Origin: Stramonita haemastoma
Lineage: Eukaryota; Mollusca; Gastropoda; Neogastropoda; Muricidae
NCBI GenBank assembly: GCA_030674155.1
Contig: CM060335.1
Coordinates: 37,734,567-37,779,566, forward strand
DNA: 45,000 nucleotides
Direction of reading: 5' to 3'
Below are positions 10,601-20,575 of this stretch, one piece after another. Under the pieces are notes generated by a model. That model was not told the DNA's origin. It saw only the letters and a list, made by a program, of their open reading frames with translations, and ran no database searches. Both the position numbers and the translations under genes were made by a program. The first letter of the stretch is position 1, and each line of letters opens with the position of its first letter.

Positions 10601-11930
10601 AAATAGAAGGTAAATTAGGTTTTTTCTCCTAGCTTTTTGACCAAAATGTCCTGCTACCCTCTTTACTTTGAGTCAGAGTATCTATAACTGATTTCTGGTA
10701 ACTCTTTTTCTTTTTCTTTATATAATTTTGATACTCTGACCTTTTTTCTCCGTAAGTCTTTTGGTCCTCAGCACGTTCTGTACGAGTAAACTTGTTTAAT
10801 GCTCTGCCAGCTTCACGCTTTTTCTGCAAGTACTCCCAGTCAAACCAGTGGTTTGTTTTCCTTGCACGTGTTCCCATATGAACTGTGTGTTGCATGCACT
10901 GCACTGCCTTCTGCAGTAAGGCTGTAAATTTGTCAAGGGCAGTTTTTATGTTTAAGTTGATATCATTTGTGGCATCTGCCAGAATATTTGTGGCTTTTTT
11001 TATGCAAAAAATTCTTGAAACAGCACTGCTTTTCCAGCATTCCATTTAACTTTCTGGTACGACTTATTTTTTGCTTCCTCATCCATTTGCTTGTCATGTA
11101 TACATTTTATGTGTAATATAAGAGGCAAATGGTTTGATTCCATACGATTAGTAATACAGAAATCTTTCATACAAAACAACAGATTGACAGAGCATAAAAA
11201 ATAATCAATCACACTGTTTCCTCTTTCAGAAAGGAAAGTAAAGAGACCGCCTTTGTCTCCATCACACAATCCGTTTAAAGGGGTTAACTGGAAAGTAGAA
11301 CACAGTTCAATCAATGACTTTCCAAAACCGTTTGTAACACCGTCTTTAGATTTTCTAGCAAACAGACCAACATCATTGTGTACAAACATCTCATCTGCAC
11401 TTTCTTCTTCCAGACTCCACTCTCCAATTCTGGCAGTCATGTCACCTGCAATGACAAAATACACATCTTCCACCAGTTCATATCTTGTAAGAAGGAACTG
11501 TTCTAACATTTCAAGGTTATTATCAAAAGTTTGATTTCTGTAGTACACACTGTTTACCGGATGGTTGTACATCCCTATAAACAAAATATCTTTGTTCACA
11601 CCAAAAAGCGTTTTGCTTAGTTTGACACAAACAATATTTTCCAAACCTGTTTCAATATTGTTAGCAAACTGACTGAATGTTTTCTTGATCAACAACACAG
11701 TCCCCCCTGATCTGCGACCCATTTTAAAAAGCTTTACTGCTGGGTTGTGAATAACCATAAAGTCACTGAAATGTAGATCAAAATCAAAATCAGGGACAGT
11801 AAATGTTTCAACAAGGCAAACAGTATCAAAAGAGATTACATAGCTCACAAAATCTGGGTCTGATAACTTTGTGATAAGACCATCAATATTCCAGGACAGG
11901 AAAGAAAGAAAACCATCTTTATATCCTACA
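7663..11930 (-). pseudogene. Nimb-like ORF2 (endonuclease, RT, C-terminal zinc motif), disrupted
   Basis: Endonuclease (about 11930-11050) shows LSWNIDGL, CLVET, GGTVLLIKK, IAGDMTARIG, NSVIDYFLCS and SNHLPLIL (the usual D of SDH is N). A Lys-rich linker follows (11045-10629). RT landmarks are SGLDDIPGEFL, NYRGISLLSIVSKVF, SEEQAGFCRNYSTVDHIF, FIDYQKAFDTVN, GVKQGCLMSPLIFS and LLFADN, the catalytic FADD with its second Asp lost. After the SINE the frame resumes at FKLFDAQVKPMLLYASELWG (about 8506). C-terminal codons after a TGA (7926-7928) encode CPFCDKIETETHF, a CxxC...H motif. A frameshift later a frame ends at TAA (7663-7665). Several stops and the lost Asp make it inactive. Confidence 0.8.
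8521..9384 (+). mobile_element. Long tRNA-headed SINE, family C, copy 1
   Basis: An 864-base insertion inside the LINE ORF2. It starts with a tRNA-like head: A box TGGTGCAGTGGTTAGTGC (8531-8548) and a near-perfect B box GGGTTCGAATCCC (8574-8586). A body of about 750 bases follows, ending GACGAGGCAGCAAAAAAA. It is flanked by a duplicated target site: AAAAAACACAAACATA at 8505-8520 and a near copy at 9385-9403. Removing it rejoins the LINE reading frame (NMDMF/VFFKLFDAQ). Two more copies are in the window, at 34925-35754 (full length, minus) and 39914-40415 (truncated, minus). Its length is unusual, since most SINEs are 150-500 bases. It has no long ORF of its own. Confidence 0.85.
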
Positions 11931-12016
11931 GAGGGAAGACTGTGTGTGTGTGTGTGAGGGTGTGCAGCGTTGTCACTGTGTGTGTTTGAACTGTGTCCCA
12001 GGCCTTGGCCACATCC

Positions 12017-13097
12017 CTATTTCCTCCTATTCCCCTTGCCTGGAGGAACCGTCTTATTCATTCCCCATGCGTCAGGCAGATTGGACTGCTGCTCACTCGA
12101 TCTGCCGCCTCTGCCACCCCTGACGCCCCGAACACTCGTTCTGCCCCGCTCCTTTGCTCTGCTGCCCCGTAACTGCATACCAGCGTCCCTTGCGTTGGAA
12201 GAAGTGGCTGCCCCTGCTGTGACATCACGGGAAACTCCCTCTCTCCTTGGTGGATGAGCACGGACAGTTGGGGAGGAATGTGGAGAGCCCCCCCTCTGAC
12301 ACGTGAGGGTTTCCCCGCCACTTTGCGTCACGTCGTGTAGTGCGGGTGTCAGAGTTTTTCACATGTAGCTTGCCTCTGACTAAGTAGCCGGTCTTCCCCT
12401 CCTCCCTCAGCTCCCTCAGCTGTGCCGACTGTCTGCAGGTCAGGTCCTGTGCCACTGTCATCCCCTTCTCCTTCATCTGTGACCATGCCGCATGGTCAGT
12501 CATGACACGCATCACATCTCCCCATCTTTGAAATTTCACGATCATAGGTCGTGGTCGTCTGCTAGGGCCGCCATGGGTAGGTTTACCCAAACGGTGGGCA
12601 CGTTCAATGACATCATCAGCCCAGTGCTGGTCAGGTATGTGAGTGTGTAGTATTTCACGCACAGTCTCTGCACAAGTTACACCATCCTCCCTCCCTTCAA
12701 CTTCTGGGATACCAAGTATTTTCATGTTGTTTCTTTTTGAGAAACTCTCTAGGCGGTCTAGTTCATCATTGAGCCCGCAGATTGTCTCGTGCAACTGTTC
12801 CTGCTCTGATTGTATACTTTCGATAGCTGCACTGTTTTTGTTTGCAGTATTGCCTATGTCTGTCACATCTAGGCACAGTTGGGTAATGGTTCCCTGCATG
12901 GCAGACTGGCTTTCCTCTATCTTTTTTAGACTCTCCCCATGTCCCTGCACTGCCTGTAGAAGGTGAGAGATCTGCCCCTGCAGGGATTTTTCTAAAGAAG
13001 AGAATTGTTGGGTCAGTTTGTCATCTAATTTCTTAAAGAAAAGTTCCATCTTCTCATCCATGTGGTCAGGTCCAGGGTTCCTCTCCACATCTCCTCC
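12017..13097 (-). pseudogene. Nimb-like LINE ORF1 with 2A-like start, frameshifted
   Basis: ORF1 of the element, likely an RNA-binding chaperone of LINE-1 type. The open frame runs from 13097 to 12225. Following the motif GGDVERNPGP there is a long heptad-rich coiled coil (about residues 15-115: MELFFKKLDDKLTQQFSSLE onward, LHETICGLNDELDRLESFSK), then an RRM-like region (RNNMKILGIPEVEG) and a basic C-terminal domain (HRLGKPTHGG, RPRPMIVKFQRW). Near 12330 the sensible frame shifts. The other frame (12331-12017) gives an Arg/Gly-rich tail with RGVRGGRGGRSS and ends at a stop. The layout matches transposase-22-type ORF1 proteins. The initiator Met is not evident upstream. Confidence 0.7.
13068..13097 (-). 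other. 2A-like ribosome-skipping motif
   Basis: The minus strand encodes GGDVERNPGP, an exact match to the 2A core D-V/I-E-x-N-P-G-P, at the N-terminus of the LINE ORF1. In known 2A sequences the ribosome skips the Gly-Pro bond, releasing an upstream peptide and continuing from Pro. In-frame, a TAG lies two codons upstream of the motif (13104-13106). In another frame, 13100-13160 encodes a Leu-rich hydrophobic stretch (LALLLVANFLFAC), as often precedes 2A motifs, so one indel probably separates the two. 2A-like motifs are published for non-LTR elements of sea urchins, molluscs and trypanosomes. Confidence 0.75.
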
Positions 13098-13653
13098 AAT
13101 ATGCTACTTTCCTGCAGGCGAAAAGAAAATTGGCCACAAGCAGCAGTGCTAGGGTACCCTTACTGGTTATAAGTGTTCCCAATGGTACATCATGTACCTA
13201 CACATCTCCCACTGCAAAAACATTGTCAGTGACAGTTCTGTCTAATTGGCCTACAAGTGTTGGCAAGAAGTCTTGGCTGGTGGGTGGTAAGTAGGAGGAT
13301 ATAACCGTCTTTGTCAAACAGGACACCATGGCCAGGAGAAAGCACGCACACATGTAGCTGAGGATTACATCAGTCACTGTAACACAGTGTTCATGCCTTT
13401 GTGACTGGTTGCCTTCTATGGCTGACTGGCTTTTTCCTTTGTGATTGTCACACAGCTTACTTCTAAAGCCCCCAATCCTGGCCCTCCATAGCTCCAACGA
13501 CACCATTTTTGTTGATATTTCTAATGCACAACAGTCCTGGAATATATTTAAAGCACAAAACAGAAGCAAATCGGGCTGTTTCCAAGTGAAAGGATTATAC
13601 TTTTGCGCAGCTCATGTCAGGTTGACTTGCTCAGTTGCCATCTTGCGTGTGCC

Positions 13654-13655
<2 letters not shown>

Positions 13656-13739
<84 letters not shown>
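13656..13739. repeat. (GA)n microsatellite
   Basis: About 40 GA units with one slip. It sits next to the presumed 5' end of the Nimb-like LINE. Confidence 0.95.
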
Positions 13740-13742
<3 letters not shown>

Positions 13743-14037
13743 TGAAAGCTTTCTAAACAAATATTTTAAGAGGGTAATAAAATAAGCAGAAATTGCTATT
13801 TTATATTCAGCCCTCTGAAAAGACCCCCCCACTCCTATCTCCACTTTATCAAGAAAAACAAAACGAACAAAAAAAAAACCCAACCAAAACAAAAATAAAC
13901 AAAAAAGCCTCATAACATATATGAATAGTTACCAAATCTACACACTTTGAAAATGCATCCTCCAAATGATTTCTAACGAGCAAGTGGAAATAAAGTACCA
14001 GCAAGAACACTTGGAAAAAATCCATATCTGCAGGATT

Positions 14038-14038
<1 letters not shown>

Positions 14039-14127
<89 letters not shown>
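14039..14127. repeat. (GA)n microsatellite
   Basis: About 44 GA units with one slip. It adjoins a short fragment of the SINE family A 3' end (14145-14205). Confidence 0.95.
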
Positions 14128-14144
14128 AAGGCAAGGCAAAAATT

Positions 14145-14205
14145 CTTTTATTCGAGTATAATAGATAAGCACTCATGTGCTTTTTTACATCCAGTCCCCG
14201 CCCTT
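14145..14205 (-). mobile_element. SINE family A, 3'-end fragment
   Basis: On the + strand it reads TTTTATTCGAGTATAATAGA followed by TAAGCACTCATGTGC, TTTTTTACATCCAGTCCCC. It matches the 3' ends at 6520-6590 and 24930-24985. Only the last 60 or so bases of the SINE are present. Confidence 0.65.
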
Positions 14206-14727
14206 TTCAGGGATAACATCAAGATAAAAAGATAGCCTCAACTAAACAAGAATAATTATAATGATCCAATTACCAAGAGCAAGAAACCATACCAAGTATT
14301 AAACAACAAGTAAGAAATAGACAGAGATACAATATTAAGGTAATGTTATAAAAAGGGCACTCATTCTGAGACAAAAATAGGCAGTAAGAATCAATGATGG
14401 TTTTGATTTGAATAAAAGACAAACAAACAAACAAATAAACAAAAACAAAAATAGAACAAAACGAAACAAAACAAAAAAAGGTGCAATAATTAAAGATCAA
14501 ACATGAGAATATGATGAGGTTAGATGACTGAGAACATCAATCCACTACCATCTATCATCAAAACAAGTCCCATAAAACATACAATGTTGATAACAATTTC
14601 CAATAAATTAATCAAGATACATTAACAACTTAATAATACCTAAATAAAGACTTGGTCCTTACAAAACAAATCTGTGTTACTCCGGAGGAAGTGTTTTGAA
14701 TTTTTTACCCCCAAAATATCAAAATAT

Positions 14728-14728
<1 letters not shown>

Positions 14729-14813
<85 letters not shown>

Positions 14814-14835
14814 ACACACACACACACACACACAC

Positions 14836-14874
<39 letters not shown>
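14729..14874. repeat. Compound (GA)n(CA)n microsatellite
   Basis: About 41 GA units (14729-14811), then about 31 CA units with one slip (14812-14874). It lies between the arms of the inverted repeat. Confidence 0.95.
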
Positions 14875-14878
<4 letters not shown>

Positions 14879-15034
14879 CAAGAAAGAGACAGACACATTA
14901 CATACTCACATCCCTGACTACCTCTTTCCTGTCTTTAAAACTTGAAACATACAAAAACAAAATTATGTATGCATATACCATTTCCTAACTTTAGCTAAAA
15001 ATGGTTTATAATTGATCTGAAATGAAAGATAAGA

Positions 15035-15490
15035 TGACCACTCACTCACTCACTCTCAGTCCCATGTCTCAAAGGACGTAGGGGGGACATGAGAGAAGTC
15101 GCAACAGAGATCTTTTACCCTGCTTCATGATCCTGTTTGGCTAGTAGGAGGTGTTGGAGGGGTTGGGCGGTCCAGTCTTTGATGTTGTCAACCCATGATT
15201 GAGAAAAAAAAAAAATCTTTTGGCGGCCTCTTCTTCTCTTCCCCTCGACTGTTCCTTGCAAGATGGTTTTTGCTAAGGTGTTGTGTCTTGTGGTGTGACC
15301 AAACCACATCAGCTTTCTCCTCTTTATGGTGGAGAGCAAAGGTTCTTGGGGTACCCACACGCTTTTTGATTTCTTCTTTCACATAGTTATTGGTCTTGTG
15401 TTCTTTGTATGATATTTTGATGAGTCTTCTGTGGCACTTGTTCTCGAATGCTTGGATTCTCCTCTCTAACTCTGCTAGATGACCACGTTG
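15035..15490 (-). mobile_element. RTE-like LINE, 5'-truncated 3' fragment
   Basis: The minus strand encodes broken pieces of the RTE C-terminal region: RRIQAFENKCHRRLIKISYK, PQEPLLSTIKRRKLMWFGHT, TILQGTVEGKRRRGRQK and SWVDNIKDWTAQPLQ. An A-rich insertion (around 15205-15220) and frameshifts break it. Its 3' end has a (TGAG)n-like tail. It is related to, but distinct from, the copy at 2269-5485. Confidence 0.75.
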
Positions 15491-15870
15491 ACATAATAAC
15501 CTAATATAATACACGATAAGAAGAAACTAGTATGTAACAAGAGGTTATGAAAACTGTTGTTGATGTTGTCATTTACTCTCGCAGGGTGAGATCTTTTAGA
15601 ATGTAATATTAACTGTTGCTTCAGTTTTAACAAGCATGATAATGACAACGACTGCAGTTTAAGAGCATGTTTGACCCATCTACCCATCTACTGAAAAAGG
15701 AAAGATTTATAATTACACTTAAAGATGCAACATTACTTTTATCTTTGATATTTTGGGGGTAAAAAATTCAAAACACTTCCTCCGGAGTAACACAGACTTG
15801 TTTTGTAAGGACCAAGTCTTTATTTAGGTATTATTAAGTTGTTAATGTATCTTGATTAATTTATTGGAAA

Positions 15871-16445
15871 GCTAGTAGCGTAGATAGAGCAAAACCGTTC
15901 ATTATACAATATATTATGATCACTTTAATATCATCCAGATGATGTTAGGTGGAGAATGTCCCAATTCAAGAAATATAGTCTTGGGGTGTCAAAGTGGAAG
16001 ACTTTAAGAGTACCACTTTGAAGAGCTCCTTTATGGATTCTTGAAAGGATTACATTAGCACTACATCCATTGTATAATGTTGAGGCTTAATCATTAAATT
16101 ATTGAATATAATCATAGTAAAATTTTCCATGAGAAACTAAGTCTAGAAAGTTTTTGATTTTATAGAGCTGAACTTTATTTAGAAAGATTTGTTTGTACAG
16201 AGAGTCAATATGGGATTATTAGGAAAGGGAATTGTGAAAAGTATGTCCTAAAATTGTATATGTGTTTACTTTTTCAACAATAGTAATACCAATGTAAATT
16301 GGTGGCAGAAAAAGGTTACACTTTGCTGTTTTTGTCGAAATATAATTATCTAGTATTCAGTTTCTTGATCATTTAGGGCTATATGATTAAGTGTGGTTAC
16401 TTCCAGCATTAATCAGCATTTTCTTGTTTATAATGAAATAGTTTT
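15871..16445. other. AT-rich stretch without recognised features
   Basis: No open frame with protein-like composition, RNA gene or repeat was recognised. It may belong to a decayed LINE, as scattered phrases resemble RT-type sequence, but I cannot support a call. Confidence 0.5.
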
Positions 16446-16740
16446 GGGGACGGGATAGGACAGTGATAAGAGAACTTGCTTTCCTCAAGCTAAGGTTAAG
16501 CAATATTGTGCTTGGTTTCCAATTGCATGGGTGGCCGTTTGCGTGCTTTGGCTTCAGTACAGTCCCCCAATCCACCCATATGTAAAATGGGTACCTAAAC
16601 TTTTCAGGGTCAGGGAAGGTAAAGCAGTGAGGGAGAGATAGGTGCTGCCCTCAATAAGCTGGGCCCAAGAGAAGCTGAGGTCAATGATGCCTTGCTCCCC
16701 TATGACCACATAAGTTGTGGGACACTTTTACCTTTGATGA
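16446..16740 (+). mobile_element. tRNA-derived SINE, family B, copy 1
   Basis: Shares with three other loci the block CAGTCCCCCA, GGTCAGGGAAGGTAAAGCAG, AGAAGCTGAGGTC, TCCCCTATGACCACATA and GTTGTGGGACA. The head (GGGATAGGACAGTGATAAGA) is a degenerate tRNA-like A-box region. Relatives are 23754-24054 (minus), 25578-25765 (+) and 38336-38530 (+). Confidence 0.75.
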
Positions 16741-17196
16741 GATAACTGTTTTAAGTCAGAATGAGAAGAATATATAACAGTATCATGGGAAAAGAGTTCA
16801 ATTACGCCTTTAGTAATAAATAACGGAAGATCATGTATGTATAGTGAAAACAGAGGCCTTAATATTGACCCTAGAGAACACTAAAATATTGTAGCAGAAA
16901 TTCAGAACACTCCTTATTTAGCCAAACAGTGTGGTTTTGATCAGAGCGAAATTGTTTTATGAGTGACAAGGCATCGTGAGAAAATGTATACAGTGTCAAT
17001 TTACGGACTAAAGGTTATAATCTATGACATCAAAGACTTTAGCAAAGTCAATAAGTGATAAAGAAGAAAATTTGTTTTCGTTTATATTTTTCAAGTAGTC
17101 ATCAATGAGTAAATCTGAACCGTATGACACAAATGATATTTTTAAAACCATTGGCATGTCGTAGGTTATGTTTTGAAAATTAAGACATGAAGCACT

Positions 17197-17199
<3 letters not shown>
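16741..17199. other. AT-rich intronic or intergenic stretch with weak RT traces
   Basis: The minus strand reads SLIDFAKVFDVIDYN in one frame near 17008-17050. This resembles the RT motif D-x-x-K-A-F-D-x-V-D, so a very old LINE remnant is possible. Nothing else is recognisable. Confidence 0.35.

Positions 17200-17275
<76 letters not shown>
17200..17275. repeat. (TA)n microsatellite
   Basis: About 37 TA units. Confidence 0.95.
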
Positions 17276-17278
<3 letters not shown>

Positions 17279-17371
17279 TGCCTGCCAGAAGTGGCTACCA
17301 TGGTTTGAGGCAGTTTTCAGAACAATGCATTTGAAAGTTTAACATTGCTGTAAGCTCTGTACCTTTCTTGT

Positions 17372-17740
<369 letters not shown>

Positions 17741-17915
17741 CAGAGAGAGACAGACACACACACACAGAGACACATAGACACACAGACAGAAAGAGTCCTT
17801 AGATACAAAAAATGTACAGTGCAGTATTTTGCAGGATGTTAACTTGATCTGCATATTTGTGAAAGACTTACAGCAAAACGTGACCTAAACATAAATTTGT
17901 TTTTCTTTTCACCAG

Positions 17916-19183
17916 TCGCAGGAAGGCAGGCTGGAGAGCTGGAGAGTGCTGATGACAATGATGATGAACAGAAACTTCCAGACGACAGCTGTACTGACAG
18001 CACACAGGTCATGGCTGTCACATCTGACAAGACTCTGCCTACAGAAGATGCTGACACTGACCTGAAGGACTCTTACACTGAAATGGAGTGCTTTGAAGAT
18101 GTGGCACCAGTGCCGATAGCTACAGAACGCATGCATGCAGATTCCGGGCCTATATCCAGCATAAATGCAGCACTACCTGAAACAGATCTAGTGACAGAAA
18201 CTTCAACACCTGAAGACTTGCTGAGCAGTAGTAGTTCTGATGAAACAGAACAACATTGTTCAACCCGTTGTTCATTTTGTTCAACATCTGATAGCTCCTC
18301 ATCAGCATCATCTCATACAGACATGGAGCTGTCTGATCCCTCTGACGAGAACAGTGGTGAGGAGGACAGTACAGAAGACTGTCAACAGGAAGCAGATAAA
18401 CATCCACATGGAAAGGATGCAATTCCACCTCCGCTGTTCATGGAAAAATGGCAGATGCTGCAGGAGTTCACTCAGGAAGGCGGGTGTCTGCAACAAAGCC
18501 ACTCTGATGTAATTCTTCATGTACCACCAGGTGCTGTGAAGGACAGCCCTGTTGAAGTCCGTGCTGCAGTGTGTGCTGATGTGGGCCATATCCGACGTGT
18601 GCTGAAGCTGTCAGATGATGAAGAAGTGGTGTCCCCTCTTGCTGAGTACTGGGCCGGGGAAGACTTCCACTTTCAGCGTCCTCTATCTGTGGTCCTCCCC
18701 CACTGTCTGTCTGCAGACCACGACCTTGACCTTGTGCACGTCTACCACGTGTCCCACGGCAAACAGGGTGGAATAGAGGTGAAAGAACTTAAACGGCAGA
18801 CAGACGATGGGCACGGTCCGCACAAAGAAGCCACCGCAATGGTTGATGAAGCCCTTGATTTGTCTTCAATGACCATCACCTGTTTACCTTCAGAGGCAGA
18901 AAAAATACCTGATGCAAAGTTCAATGTAACAAGAGACACAGACCCTGGACATTCAGCAGATGATGCAGTGGAAGAATTGGGCACATTCAGAATGTCTCCA
19001 GAGGGCGTAGTGACAATAACAACTGACACTTTCTGTGGTTACGTTTGCGTTAAATGTGGTGACAAAGTAAAGAAATACAAATCGGAGCTCTTTATGGTGG
19101 GTTATGTTGCTGACAGCTCTGAGCCCTTCAAAATCTCAGCCTATGTGTGGGATGCCAGACTGAAAGTGACAGATTTCAGGAAG
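17916..19183 (+). CDS. ZU5-domain protein, acidic region and ZU5 exon
   Basis: Internal exon of a ZU5-domain gene. It is preceded by a strong pyrimidine tract and CCAG (17902-17915) and ends AAG/GTGAGT. Two bases complete a codon from an unseen upstream exon, and 422 codons follow. The first 170 or so residues are acidic and Ser-rich (EDLLSSSSSDETEQH, TSDSSSSASSHTDMELSD), probably disordered. A ZU5 domain follows (about 18476-18760): GGCLQQSHSDVILHVPPGAV, VVSPLAEYWAGEDFHFQRPL, SVVLPHCLSADHDLDLVHVY. ZU5 domains occur in UNC5, ankyrins, PIDD and ZO-1 and mediate intramolecular or partner binding. The end (FRMSPEGVVTITTDTFCGYV, FKISAYVWDARLKVTDFRK) looks like the start of a UPA domain. There is no signal peptide or membrane segment in this part. 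Precise orthology is not resolved. Confidence 0.85.
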
Positions 19184-19686
19184 GTGAGTTATTCTGCGAA
19201 ACAATGATGTATATAATCATGTTTTCTGTGAAAATACGACTCTCTATAGACATTGTGTAGTTCTGCAGGTTTTGAAATGAAGGGATATGCTACCTTATAA
19301 GCTTTTATGACATGTGTTTACCATGGTTTGAAAAACGTGTCCTAAACAACAAAAATCTGACTTGTATTCTAGGTCAAATAGTGGTTGTTATTGCAGTCAA
19401 GCTTAAAAGAGTGATGTAGATATATTCACAGTAACGGCAGTACCGGATTCTTATCTTCACTTTGCAGGATTTATTTTACAATTCTGTCTAAAATAGATAG
19501 ATTTTTAGCATAGCTTAACGTATTTGATTCAAAAAGTTTTATGAAGTTTACACTGGAAGGAAATAAACATGAAGAAAAACTTATGCTTAATCACCTACAT
19601 TCACCCACATTGGCATTTGCATTGTGATGAAGAGAAAGCTGATATTTTAAAATCATACTCCACATAGAGTAGACGCTGTTGTGGAG
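19184..19686 (+). other. Intron of the ZU5 gene
   Basis: It starts GTGAGT and contains AT-rich unique sequence with no mobile element recognised. An in-frame TAA at 19648-19650 limits how far left the next exon can reach. Confidence 0.6.
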
Positions 19687-19887
19687 AAAACTTTCAGTGA
19701 CTATGCCACAAGATCATATCTGGTGTTTCAGGAGAAAGGAATACAGACAGACAGCACAGTGAACCAACTGTTTCTCCTTGACAACATTGCTGACTCCAAG
19801 CTCTGGATGTGCCTCAAATTACCAGAAGGCAATAAAGTTCAACACTACCTGGGAGAGGATGGAGATCCTCTTCTGCCAGTGCGCAAG
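19687..19887 (+). CDS. ZU5-domain protein, UPA-like exon 1
   Basis: 67 codons: KTFSDYATRSYLVFQEKGIQ, TDSTVNQLFLLDNIADSKLW, MCLKLPEGNKVQHYLGEDGD, PLLPVRK. It ends AAG/GTACTG in phase 0. Its position after the ZU5 exon and its alternating hydrophobic strands suit the middle of a UPA domain. The left edge is inferred: the only phase-0 acceptor right of the TAA at 19648 is the AG at 19685-19686, whose pyrimidine tract is weak. Other AGs (19667, 19669, 19672) would need a different upstream phase or an extra small exon. The reading frame and 3' edge are firmer than the 5' edge. Confidence 0.7.
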
Positions 19888-20015
19888 GTACTGCCATGTC
19901 TGCCTCTTTCCTTAGTCAATGATCTGTTGCAGAAATAATGTTAAATGACTATGTCCACCCTGATGTAATGAAGGAAAATACTGACAGCACAACAAAGGAA
20001 TGGATAATTGATTGA
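19888..20015 (+). other. Intron start, ZU5 gene
   Basis: Start of an intron of about 5.9 kb (19888-25817) that holds the SINE, LINE and microsatellite features listed below. Confidence 0.6.
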
Positions 20016-20285
20016 CTTTATAGCCTAGTGGCAAAGATGGTTTCACTTCAATCCTATGAGTCCACGAAGTTGTGGATTTGAATCTTGGCAGCAGTGATTG
20101 ATGAACTAAGAATGGGCAATTCTAGGGGTCCCCCAGGATAACTGAAAGCAAATACCTCCTGCCTTAATTCCCTTTGTGTATATGCACATGCAGAAGATGA
20201 AATATGCACATTAAAGACCCTATGATTAATACTTCAGCATTTAGGGGATTATTGAAGCAAGAACATGCACAGCATGCATGCATCC
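20016..20285 (+). mobile_element. tRNA-derived SINE, family D
   Basis: tRNA-like head with A box TAGCCTAGTGGCAAAG (from 20021) and a degenerate B box GTGGATTTGAATCTTGG (20072-20088). The body contains CATGCAGAAGATGAAATATG, CACATTAAAGACCCTATGAT and CAAGAACATGCACAGCATGC. I recall this core as very common in gastropod and other molluscan SINEs, which supports the organism call. It lies in an intron of the ZU5 gene. Confidence 0.75.
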
Positions 20286-20492
20286 TGTACATAAAAATGA
20301 GCTGTCTTGAAGTAAGAATCTGTAAGCTGAAGTCAGTGAGCAGACCTCTTGTGGAGTAAAGGACAGGAGAAGATGAGGCACTACACACTGAACCTAATAA
20401 GGAAACACTGAAGAGGGAAGGAGTGAGTGAGTGAGAGAGAGATAATGCAAATGCAAAATGTTTCTTCAGATTAGGCCAAAACCTTTTTCTGA

Positions 20493-20572
<80 letters not shown>
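20493..20572. repeat. (GA)n microsatellite
   Basis: About 39 GA units inside a ZU5-gene intron. Confidence 0.95.

Positions 20573-20575
<3 letters not shown>

Larger units (their letters stand above)
7475..13640 (-). mobile_element. Nimb/I-type LINE, nearly full length, interrupted by a long SINE
   Basis: A two-ORF non-LTR retrotransposon read on the minus strand: 5' leader (about 13640-13100, starting near GCAAGATGGC), ORF1 with a 2A-like start, ORF2 with APE endonuclease, linker, RT and a C-terminal Cys/His motif, then a 3' UTR containing GTATACGGGCCGGTGGCC. The RT and C-terminal pattern (CKRLLNV, KTPNTMIYGETGRYP) fits the Nimb/I group as I know it; the clade call is inference. An insertion of about 864 bases (8521-9384) lies inside ORF2. 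Without it the element is about 5.3 kb, close to full length for this type. The 5' boundary is approximate. Confidence 0.75.
14597..15870. repeat. 127-bp inverted repeat (arms 14597-14723 and 15744-15870)
   Basis: The right arm is the reverse complement of the left arm with one mismatch in 127 bases by direct comparison (a T/C difference next to ACACAGA). The arms are separated by 1,020 bases that include GA/CA tracts and an RTE fragment. Similarity ends sharply on both sides at TTTC...GAAA, with no target-site duplication visible. It could be the termini of a non-autonomous DNA transposon or a recent inverted duplication. The sequence cannot decide between these. Confidence 0.85.

Noticed and set aside
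13603..14235. Arg/Glu repeat proteins
   Set aside because: Translation of GA tracts. No start context, splice sites or flanking domain.
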